A DNA stretch of 64,000 nt from the NCBI GenBank assembly GCA_017399105.1, contig JAFQEJ010000008.1:1-64000 (forward strand), given 5' to 3'. The position numbers were made by a program, and so were the translations under genes. Below, one piece after another: positions 57,418 to 64,000 of the stretch. Each line of letters starts with the position of its first letter. Position 1 is the stretch's first letter. Under the pieces are notes generated by a model. The model saw nothing but the letters and a program-made list of their open reading frames with translations, was not told where the DNA came from and made no database searches. The stretch is from Clostridia bacterium (GTDB taxonomy: Bacteria; Bacillota; Clostridia; Oscillospirales; CAG-272).

Positions 57418-58740
57418 TTATTTTGTTATCGTAATAATACCGACAGACACTGTATCGTCAATGCTCATGTCATGGAAGGCAAGCTTATCCGAAGCGGGGC
57501 TGAAGCAAGGGTGCGGATGACAGGGATGCACCCAGTTGGTGCGTGCCTTGACCAACATCGACTCTTCACCGGTTGTGCGGTCAATCAGGCAAACGCCGCT
57601 GTAAGAGCCGCTCTGTGTATCAGCTCCCACATAGCGACCGTCCGGCGAACAGGATACATGCCAATATGGATACTTGGAATAAAGCACCTGCACCGAATTG
57701 TCCTTGGCAGCAAGATCAATATAGCAGATACCCCTCGGCGGCGTAGGAGAGAGCGAATACTTCACATACCACAGTCCCTTTCCGTCAAAGCTCCAGCACT
57801 CATGACCCACGCAGTCGCCAAGATCATAATTCTCGGTCAGATTCTGCTTCACAATGCAGTAGGGCTCCTTCCCCATCTCAGCCATCCAGAGACGATTGGA
57901 GATGTACTGCGTTGTTCCCTCATGGGAAAAGAACATCATGTTCGGATTGATAGGCGAGATCATCATGTGATTTGCTACATTGAAGGGTGCCGAGAAATTC
58001 TTCTGCAGAATGATCTTTGTCTCATTCTTCTCAATATCATAAATCACACCGGTGCACTTGCCGTCGACAGTGCTTGCAAAATTCATATATCTGCCGTCGT
58101 TTGTCATGTGCGGGAAGCCAATGCCGCCATTGTAGGTAAGCAGCTCACGCTTCTCACCGGTCTTCAGGTTAAACACCGAAAGCGTACTGCCTTTGATATA
58201 ATAAAGCAGCTCATGCCAAACCACAAATTCCGAGAAATCGTTCACCACAATGCCCAGCTCATAAACCGCGCGGTTCTTCATATCCACCGCCACAAGCTCG
58301 CAGTTGTGAAAATCCTTCGCTTCCTTGCCCCGGGACATGATGATCACATCGCTGTTCACCCAGGGATTGTTGGAATAATAGCCGAAGGAATAGTGATATT
58401 TTTCGGATGTTACATAAATAAAATCGGTGCCGTTGCGCGAATCGTCCTCGATTTTTGCATTGGTGTCAATCTTGCAGCCAAGGGATGCAAAATCAAGCTC
58501 GCCAAGTTCATCATAATAAGCGGCAATATCCTCCGCAGGCGTTTCCACCTCAACGGGAGCTGCAAAAATTTCGTCTTTGGTATCAGCGGGAAGCATGTCG
58601 TTTTCCTCCTTTGTCTCATCAGCTTCTGTCATTGACTCTGTATCTGCGATATCGGTGACCTCATCCCCGCTGCCGCAGCCTGCAGAAAAGGTGAGCAGCA
58701 TACAGAACAGCAGCAGAAGCGCCGTCAGTCTTCTTTTCAT
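57418..58740 (-). CDS. Lipoprotein with beta-propeller-like repeats (TolB/WD40-like)
   Basis: About 440 residues. Lipobox SAGC with C22, an acidic linker to about residue 75, then six or seven blade-like repeats, such as GIGFPHMTNDGRYMNFASTV, FWYVKYSLSPTPPRGICYIDL-like GKGLWYVKYSLS and WHVSCSPDGRYVGADTQ. The SPDGRYVG and CFSPASDKLAF patterns are typical TolB or oligogalacturonate-lyase-type propellers. A His in LWMAEMGKEPYC... HECWS could bind metal. Role probably extracellular binding or lysis of a carbohydrate. Start ATG 58740 with GAGG upstream; it shares its operator with 58904-60160. Confidence 0.8.
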   Translation of the reverse strand: MKRRLTALLLLFCMLLTFSAGCGSGDEVTDIADTESMTEADETKEENDMLPADTKDEIFAAPVEVETPAEDIAAYYDELGELDFASLGCKIDTNAKIEDDSRNGTDFIYVTSEKYHYSFGYYSNNPWVNSDVIIMSRGKEAKDFHNCELVAVDMKNRAVYELGIVVNDFSEFVVWHELLYYIKGSTLSVFNLKTGEKRELLTYNGGIGFPHMTNDGRYMNFASTVDGKCTGVIYDIEKNETKIILQKNFSAPFNVANHMMISPINPNMMFFSHEGTTQYISNRLWMAEMGKEPYCIVKQNLTENYDLGDCVGHECWSFDGKGLWYVKYSLSPTPPRGICYIDLAAKDNSVQVLYSKYPYWHVSCSPDGRYVGADTQSGSYSGVCLIDRTTGEESMLVKARTNWVHPCHPHPCFSPASDKLAFHDMSIDDTVSVGIITITK

Positions 58741-58773
58741 ATGCAAACCTCACTCTCATGATGGTGTAATTCC

Positions 58774-58831
58774 ATTATAACATACTATTTTTAGTATTAA
58801 TATCATATTTTTTGGTATTTGTATCATATTT
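58774..58831 (-). promoter_or_regulatory. Promoter with 21-bp direct-repeat operator, propeller lipoprotein 1
   Basis: Minus strand TATAAT at 58774-58779, no recognisable -35. Two copies of AAATATGATA (58801-58810 and 58822-58831) are spaced exactly 21 bp and cover the -35 area. Nearly the same design lies at 60243-60300. Fits an activator-dependent promoter. Confidence 0.72.
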
Positions 58832-58856
58832 ATTATATTTTATATGCAGGATGCAT

Positions 58857-58886
58857 AAAGGGCTGCAGTACATACCACAGCCCTTT
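58857..58886 (-). terminator. Terminator of propeller lipoprotein 2
   Basis: AAAGGGCTG pairs with CAGCCCTTT around a 12-base loop. T-rich flank is short on the minus strand (TTTATG). Confidence 0.65.
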
Positions 58887-58903
58887 GTTTATATACCTCT
58901 GAA

Positions 58904-60160
58904 TTACTGTGCCGACCACTTTACATCCGCGATGCGGATAACGCCAACCGATGTATAACCGGTATCCGAGTTAGCATTTTCAAACATATACATTTCCGAG
59001 TTTCTGCTGAAGCCGGGGTGAGGATCGAGACCTGTTCCCGGAATCCACAGCACATTATCGAGTAGCACATTTTCCTCGCCTGTAGCAAGATTAATCAGTA
59101 CCACCTTGGAAGGACCGACCTCCTGAGTATCACCTGCAACATACTTTCCGTCAGGCGAGCAGGATGTGTGCCAGTATGCATAGGAGGAGAACTTAACATC
59201 TACCGATTTATCCGAGGAACTCAGATCAATATAACAGATTCCCTTGGGACCTCTGGGAGAAACACCGTACTTCACATACCAAAGTCCCTTGCCGTCATAG
59301 CTCCAAGCTTCATGACCGCAGCAATCGACAACATTTACCTTGCCGTTCTTCAGCACCTTTGTCTGCTGATCAACAATGCAGTAGGGTTCCTTGCCGATTT
59401 CATACATCCACAGTCTGTCGGGAACCTTCGTGGTGTCGCCCTCATGTGCAAAGAAAAGCTTGGTATGATCAGTCGGACAAATCATATGGTGATTGGCAAC
59501 CGGATTTTCGCCTTCAAACAGATAATCGAAAATGTCAACGATCTCGCGCTTCTCCATATCAAAAATTGTCGCACGGTACATTCCGTCCGCTTCAGGGCAA
59601 GCGTATGTGGTCAGACTGATATATCTGCCGTCGTTGGTTACTTCAATAAATCCGCCAACCGTATAGTCGAATGTATAAACAACCTCATTTACACCGGTTC
59701 GGATATCAAAAACACTCAGTGTACGCTGATCTCCGCCCGAATAATAAATCTTCTCACCGTATACTAAATAGGTACTGATACCACCGCAGGATATGCCTAA
59801 GTTATAAACAACCTTTTCGTTCAAATCAGCTGCCACAAGACGTGCTCCTTCACATCCCACAAAAATATAGCTGTCTACAAAATAATTCTTATTGTAGTAA
59901 CCGTATGCCAAGTGTCCATTGGTTGAGATAATATTCAAATAAGGTGTAATACCGTCGGTAACCTCGATCACGCTCTCGGTCTCAGAGACAGGATAAAGAT
60001 CGGCTAATTTAATGTCTCCCAACTCAACAACCTCCGTTTCAGCTTCTGTTGCCGCATCATTTGTTTCCTCAATTTCTGCCGGCTCATTTGTGCTGTCGCA
60101 TCCGACAAGCAGCATTCCCATCAGCAGAATGCTGCAGATAATTTGCTTCAGGTTCTTCAT
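58904..60160 (-). CDS. Lipoprotein with beta-propeller-like repeats, paralogue
   Basis: 418 residues, related to 57418-58740. Lipobox LVGC with C21, acidic linker, then blades such as GGFIEVTNDGRYISLTTYA, GKGLWYVKYGVSPRGPKGIC and WHTSCSPDGKYVAGDTQ. Same HEAWSYDG metal-like site as the paralogue, so the two share mechanism. TolB-like or lyase-like; no enzyme activity can be proven. AAGGGAG before the ATG. The 21-bp direct-repeat operator in front of it is shared with the paralogue, so both are in one regulon. Confidence 0.8.
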   Translation of the reverse strand: MKNLKQIICSILLMGMLLVGCDSTNEPAEIEETNDAATEAETEVVELGDIKLADLYPVSETESVIEVTDGITPYLNIISTNGHLAYGYYNKNYFVDSYIFVGCEGARLVAADLNEKVVYNLGISCGGISTYLVYGEKIYYSGGDQRTLSVFDIRTGVNEVVYTFDYTVGGFIEVTNDGRYISLTTYACPEADGMYRATIFDMEKREIVDIFDYLFEGENPVANHHMICPTDHTKLFFAHEGDTTKVPDRLWMYEIGKEPYCIVDQQTKVLKNGKVNVVDCCGHEAWSYDGKGLWYVKYGVSPRGPKGICYIDLSSSDKSVDVKFSSYAYWHTSCSPDGKYVAGDTQEVGPSKVVLINLATGEENVLLDNVLWIPGTGLDPHPGFSRNSEMYMFENANSDTGYTSVGVIRIADVKWSAQ

Positions 60161-60242
60161 TTTTCATTCTCCCTTCGTTCTTACAGGATTTGTTACAGAG
60201 TTCCTCTCGTTTTTCCTGCCGTTATCGGCTGGATGCATTTTC

Positions 60243-60300
60243 ATTATAGCACAGCATTTTTGGTATTACTATCATATTTACATGTAGTGATATCATATTT
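60243..60300 (-). promoter_or_regulatory. Promoter with 21-bp direct-repeat operator, propeller lipoprotein 2
   Basis: Minus strand TATAAT at 60243-60248, poor -35. AAATATGATA occurs at 60270-60279 and 60291-60300, spaced 21 bp, and the stretch up to the -10 (AATACCAAAAAT) matches the other promoter. Confidence 0.72.
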
Positions 60301-60323
60301 TTTGGTTAATTTGGTTAAAATAC

Positions 60324-60463
60324 AAAAGGGCTGTTGCAAATACAACTTTTGCAACAGCCCGTCCCCATAATCTTTGATTTTGGGGTATTTATTGATCTTG
60401 GAGGTCCTTGACCTCCAAGATCAATATCCAAGGGGTTGACGCATGCAAATGCGACACCCCCTA
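60324..60463 (-). repeat. Palindromic intergenic element, copy F (inverted)
   Basis: Inverted and about 140 bp. Hairpins AAAGGGCTGTTGCAAA, CCCCATAATC / GATTTTGGGG, and a new inner hairpin GATCTTGGAGGTC / GACCTCCAAGATC. It lies downstream of the permease gene and can terminate it. Confidence 0.87.
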
Positions 60464-60480
60464 TCATTCGTTAATTTCAT

Positions 60481-61866
60481 TTATCCTTCATTCTTAATCG
60501 CCTCAAGCGCACTGATCTTAGTCGCCCTCATAGCGGGAATATATCCCGAAATCAACCCAATCAGCGTTGAAAATGCAATCGCCGCCGCCACAAGCCAGAG
60601 CGGAATCACCGAAAGCTGCGTCTCCACGCCCTGGATCATGTCACTGCCCAGCGCCTGACTGAGTCCCTCAATGTTGTTGAAGGCATAAGACAGCCCGAAG
60701 CTAAGTCCCACACCGAGAATACCTCCGATAAAACCGATCATTGCCGCTTCAAAGAGAAACATCGTCTTGATGTTGGCAATCTTGCATCCCAGTACCTTCA
60801 TCACGCCTATCTCGCGGGTGCGCTCATAAATGCTCATGATCATGGTGTTGGCAATACTGATTGCCGCCACAAAAAGCGACATCATGCCGACGCCCAGCAG
60901 CACATACTGAATGGATGCCTGATTCTCCTGCATCGCCTTTCTTGTATCCGAGAGGCTGTCGATGGAATATCCCATATCCATCAGCGCCAACTGAACCTTA
61001 TCCGCTGCTGCCATATCCACCGCCTTGACAATCACCTGATTATAGGTGCCGAGGATGGAATTCTCCGCCGCAACCTTATTCAGCTTCTCCTGCTCGGCAA
61101 TCAGCTCCTTCACAGCCTCGATGCTGACAATGTCGTACCACTGATATTCATTGTTGTTCGTGTCCGACATCACCCCCACCGTATTCAGCGGGATTTTGGT
61201 AAACTTTCTCGAATTGTCAACCTGCTGACCCGTGGAAGGATCCCACTCATAGCTGTAAACCAGCATCTTTAAATCAGCGGTCAGCACATCCACCTTAGGC
61301 GGCTTGCGTGTACCGTCAGCATTGTAATATTCCCGCTGCCAGTTGCGCACCACCTTATTCGGATCGCGGAACTGATAAGGGGTCTCGCTGCTGAAGATAA
61401 CAAAATTCTTATCACCCTCCAAAGGCAGCTCTCCCGATGCAACCTCAATATTCAGATAAGGCAGAATCGCAGGATCTATTCCCATCACCGAAGGCCACTG
61501 ATACTTGTACCGCTGCCCCGCCGTAAACTGAAACTGATACTGCCACTGCTGAATCACAGGCGACACGGCGAGAACTCCCTCCATATCACGGATGGTCTGC
61601 ACCAGCGCGTCATCCAGCTTGTTGGTTGTCACATCATAAACACCCTCATCGTTAGGCTTCCAAACCTCACTCTGAATGGTAATCAGCGTCAGATCTCCCA
61701 TCTGTTCAATGGTCTTATCCAGACTGATGTTCATTCCCACCACAAGACTGACCATGACCACAATTGCCGCCGAGCCTACCACTACACCCATAACAGTCAG
61801 CATCGTACGCATCTTCCTGCGAAAGAGACTGCGCAGCCCCATGGTGATGATATCAATAATCCTCAT
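60481..61866 (-). CDS. MacB/FtsX-type ABC transporter permease
   Basis: 461 residues. One N-terminal membrane helix after RSLFRRKMRTMLTVMGVVVG, a large extracellular MacB_PCD domain (residues 50-330), and three C-terminal helices with an FtsX signature (MIMSIYERTREIGVMKVLGC). Its ATPase should lie in cis but is not in the window. It overlaps the upstream CARDB-like gene by 14 bases, so both form one transporter or anchoring system. MacB permeases drive mechanotransmission to periplasmic or wall partners rather than true transport. Closing repeat F can terminate the transcript. Confidence 0.94.
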   Translation of the reverse strand: MRIIDIITMGLRSLFRRKMRTMLTVMGVVVGSAAIVVMVSLVVGMNISLDKTIEQMGDLTLITIQSEVWKPNDEGVYDVTTNKLDDALVQTIRDMEGVLAVSPVIQQWQYQFQFTAGQRYKYQWPSVMGIDPAILPYLNIEVASGELPLEGDKNFVIFSSETPYQFRDPNKVVRNWQREYYNADGTRKPPKVDVLTADLKMLVYSYEWDPSTGQQVDNSRKFTKIPLNTVGVMSDTNNNEYQWYDIVSIEAVKELIAEQEKLNKVAAENSILGTYNQVIVKAVDMAAADKVQLALMDMGYSIDSLSDTRKAMQENQASIQYVLLGVGMMSLFVAAISIANTMIMSIYERTREIGVMKVLGCKIANIKTMFLFEAAMIGFIGGILGVGLSFGLSYAFNNIEGLSQALGSDMIQGVETQLSVIPLWLVAAAIAFSTLIGLISGYIPAMRATKISALEAIKNEG

Positions 61867-64000
61867 CCTCAGCCGCTCTCTTTCTCTTCTTAACGATCAC
61901 CGCAACCGTAATGATGATGATTACAAGCAGAATTCCTCCGATAGAGTACCATATCCACCAATCAAGCCCGAACCAGCCGCTATTCTCACCTTCAACCGCT
62001 CCGGGATCAATGGGATTGCCGAACTCATCATAGACCATGTCCTCCATCCCCACATCGGGCATCACAATTCCCACGTCTCCATACATGTCGCCGGCTTCCA
62101 TAATAAAGAAGGAAAACTCCTGCACCTCGCTGAAAGCCTCGCCGCTTGAATCTTCATAACTGTAGGTAATCGTACCCGTCGCCTGTCCGGCACCGTTCGG
62201 CATCAGATAAAAATCATAAGACAGATTCTTTCCCGATTCAATATTACCGGCATAGTATTCGGGCGAATAAGTGTTAAAGCCCTCACCCTCCACCTTGACC
62301 ACCACATTATAAATCATGCTCATGCCAAGGTTGCCGAAGTTGACAGTCAGATAAGCCTCCTCATTGGTGGTGATATCTGTAAGCGACGAGATCTCGCCCA
62401 CATTGAAGCGAAGCTTCTGCTTGACAGGCACCGTGATCTTCTCTGCGTCGGTCTTGGAAACCCCTGCAGGATTCTTGTATTCAAAGGAAACCGAAATACC
62501 GTAAGATTTCGGGTCAACGGCACTGGCAACCGACAATTCAATTGATCGCTGAATCTTCTCGCCGGTGCCCAGTGCTTCGATAAAGAAGGTGTTGCTCGAG
62601 CTGACCGGTGTAAAGACAGCTCCCGCCGAAGTCGCATCGGCATTGTCCACCGTCACCTTCATATCCTTCACCGCCGAAGTCTTGGAGGTGTTGTAAAATT
62701 CCAGTGTCAGCACAAAAGTACCGCCGCCGTAAACATCTTCGCCGAAATCGTAATCGCTGATGATCACCACCGGCATATCCACACTGTCGGACTCATCCTG
62801 CTCCTCGCGGTTAATCACATTGATGCTTGTGTATTGCTGCGCCGAAATACCCGTGCCCTCCACCGTCACCGAAATCAGATTGGAACCGTTGGGCGCACTC
62901 TTGTCGGTGAGGAAAGTAATCTCCCTTGTCACACTCTCCCCTGCCTTCAGAGAAGCGATCTGAATGGTGCTCTGGCTGGTCGGCACAATACCGCCTGCAT
63001 TTGCCGATGCTCTCAGTACAAGCTCCCCGGCATCGCCGCCCTCATTGGTCACCGTCACACTGAGCTTAAAGCTGCCGCCCGCCGTCACCGATGCCGCAAT
63101 GCTGTTTGTAATTCGGATGTCGGGCTTCGCTTTTGCATTGATCAGCGTACCTGCCGCTGCACTCTTCCCGACGGATTCTTCACTGTCCTCGGAGCTGTAG
63201 TCCAGCTCAATCTTGACAGGACAGTATGCAGTCGCCGCATCCTCCGGCACCATATATGTAACCGAATAGGTCTTAGTCTCACCGGCAGCAATCATCGCCT
63301 CAAAGGGATTGTTCGCCGTCTTGTTGATCAGCCCCGCATCACAGGTCACCGCCATCTGCACATTCAGTGCATTCACCTCAGAGGAATTCTTCACGCTGTA
63401 GGTAACGGTAAACTCCTTCCCCGCTTCCACTGCGGTAGGAAGGTTGATATCGGTAATCTCCAGCTCAGCCTTAGCCGCTGCCTGTGCCGCCGGAACATTG
63501 ACAATGGCATAATAAGTCTTGCTTACGCTGCCGCCTGCAATGTTTTCATAGTCCACATTGAAGGCAAACTGTACCGAGCCTCCCACAAGATCGCTCGAAG
63601 GCATCATACGGAAGCGTATCTCAGCATAGCCGCCCGAAACCATGTCCACCACCTTGCTGTTGGTATCGTCCACAAAATAGAATCCGCTCGCCGGCGACAT
63701 GGTCACATTGATCCCCTTCAGATCCACACGGGTGATATTCTTGAGAATAATACCAACCTCACACACTTCCCCCGGCTTCACTGTCTCGGGGGTAATGCTG
63801 TCCAGCAGCTCAAAGGGATTCTTGCTGGTCATATCCTCGTAATATTCGTTGACAACCTCCACATAAACAGGCACGCTCAGCGTCTTGGTCTGCGATGAGG
63901 TTTTATCCGAGGGCATCAACCCAAACATCGGATTATAGCTGGTATAAATCGACATTTTGTAGCTGATGTTCACCGTAAAAGAATAATATCCCGGTACGGC
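61853..64000 (-). CDS. CARDB/NEW3-type extracellular repeat protein with C-terminal membrane anchor (5' end outside window)
   Basis: At least 715 residues read so far; the frame stays open at base 64000, so the start lies outside. Repeated beta-sandwich modules of about 100-120 residues (each with GKEFTVTYSVKN-, GGSFKLSVTVTN- or GGTFVLTLEFYN-type starts) fit CARDB/NEW3 domains. The C-terminus has an acidic EDMVYDEFGN linker, a Trp-rich membrane helix (WIWYSIGGILLVIIII) and basic KKRKRA tail. Probably surface- or membrane-anchored. Overlap with the MacB-like permease gene points to a shared exporter or cell-surface complex. Confidence 0.85.
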   Translation of the reverse strand, partial: AVPGYYSFTVNISYKMSIYTSYNPMFGLMPSDKTSSQTKTLSVPVYVEVVNEYYEDMTSKNPFELLDSITPETVKPGEVCEVGIILKNITRVDLKGINVTMSPASGFYFVDDTNSKVVDMVSGGYAEIRFRMMPSSDLVGGSVQFAFNVDYENIAGGSVSKTYYAIVNVPAAQAAAKAELEITDINLPTAVEAGKEFTVTYSVKNSSEVNALNVQMAVTCDAGLINKTANNPFEAMIAAGETKTYSVTYMVPEDAATAYCPVKIELDYSSEDSEESVGKSAAAGTLINAKAKPDIRITNSIAASVTAGGSFKLSVTVTNEGGDAGELVLRASANAGGIVPTSQSTIQIASLKAGESVTREITFLTDKSAPNGSNLISVTVEGTGISAQQYTSINVINREEQDESDSVDMPVVIISDYDFGEDVYGGGTFVLTLEFYNTSKTSAVKDMKVTVDNADATSAGAVFTPVSSSNTFFIEALGTGEKIQRSIELSVASAVDPKSYGISVSFEYKNPAGVSKTDAEKITVPVKQKLRFNVGEISSLTDITTNEEAYLTVNFGNLGMSMIYNVVVKVEGEGFNTYSPEYYAGNIESGKNLSYDFYLMPNGAGQATGTITYSYEDSSGEAFSEVQEFSFFIMEAGDMYGDVGIVMPDVGMEDMVYDEFGNPIDPGAVEGENSGWFGLDWWIWYSIGGILLVIIIITVAVIVKKRKRAAEDEDY

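Noticed and set aside
1..64000. CRISPR arrays, IS elements, phage genes
   Set aside because: No regularly spaced short repeats, transposase, integrase or phage structural gene was seen on either strand.

Overview
The window looks like a chromosomal segment from an anaerobic, plant-polysaccharide-using member of the Clostridia, probably an uncultured gut Oscillospirales-like lineage. The evidence is [FeFe]-hydrogenase maturation genes (hydG, hydF), a Firmicutes-type block yicC-remA-gmk-rpoZ-priA-def-fmt-yugP-rsmB, a large Alu-domain SRP RNA just upstream of dnaX-ybaB-recR, Gram-positive promoters with TRTG extended -10 elements, and many lipoprotein solute-binding proteins. The taxon is an inference from gene content; no rRNA or other marker decides it.

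Layout. 0-1.6 kb: the end of hydG (with an apparent Cys-to-Phe change at an auxiliary-cluster ligand) and hydF. 1.7-7 kb: a secreted esterase-like lipoprotein and a three-gene operon of carbohydrate-related proteins of unknown specificity. 7-9.9 kb: an HTH-methyltransferase fusion, then a GNAT + S66 peptidase pair bracketed by a perfect 44-bp direct repeat whose second copy is the terminator of tRNA-Leu(GAG). 9.9-13.3 kb: a minus-strand operon of DUF5685, J-domain, membrane and CNNM/CorC-type proteins. 13.5-22 kb: the housekeeping block. 22-31 kb: a GxGYxYP-like protein, a GH3 glycosidase, xylose isomerase, an AraC regulator and a first glycyl radical enzyme (GRE). 31-34 kb: recR-ybaB-dnaX and SRP RNA. 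34-40 kb: GH43, an ABC exporter, a class II aldolase and an RpiB-like isomerase. 40-45 kb: an operon of solute-binding protein, AraC-HTH/GRE fusion and GRE activase. 45.4-60 kb: ACP, four more orphan solute-binding proteins, a sigma factor with a long C-terminal extension, two Gfo/Idh/MocA dehydrogenases, a second AraC regulator and two beta-propeller-like lipoproteins. 60.5-64 kb: a MacB/FtsX-type permease and a partial CARDB-like membrane protein.

How it works together. Released xylo- or arabino-oligosaccharides (GH3, GH43, esterases) would feed xylose isomerase. The aldolase, isomerase, dehydrogenases and GREs suggest further processing of pentoses or unusual sugar derivatives. Five solute-binding lipoproteins carry an EF-hand-like loop, yet no sugar ABC permease or ATPase is present, so their translocators must lie elsewhere or they have another role.

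Most notable observations: (1) an in-frame fusion of a two-HTH AraC DNA-binding domain to a complete GRE, with a strong Shine-Dalgarno and ATG inside the ORF exactly at the domain junction; (2) six full copies and one solo hairpin of a roughly 165-bp multi-hairpin, MITE-like intergenic element with pairing-preserving sequence changes; (3) direct repeats spaced exactly 21 bp in three promoter regions (two lipoprotein genes, and the araC/xylA divergon), typical of AraC-type operators; (4) the Cys-to-Phe change in HydG.
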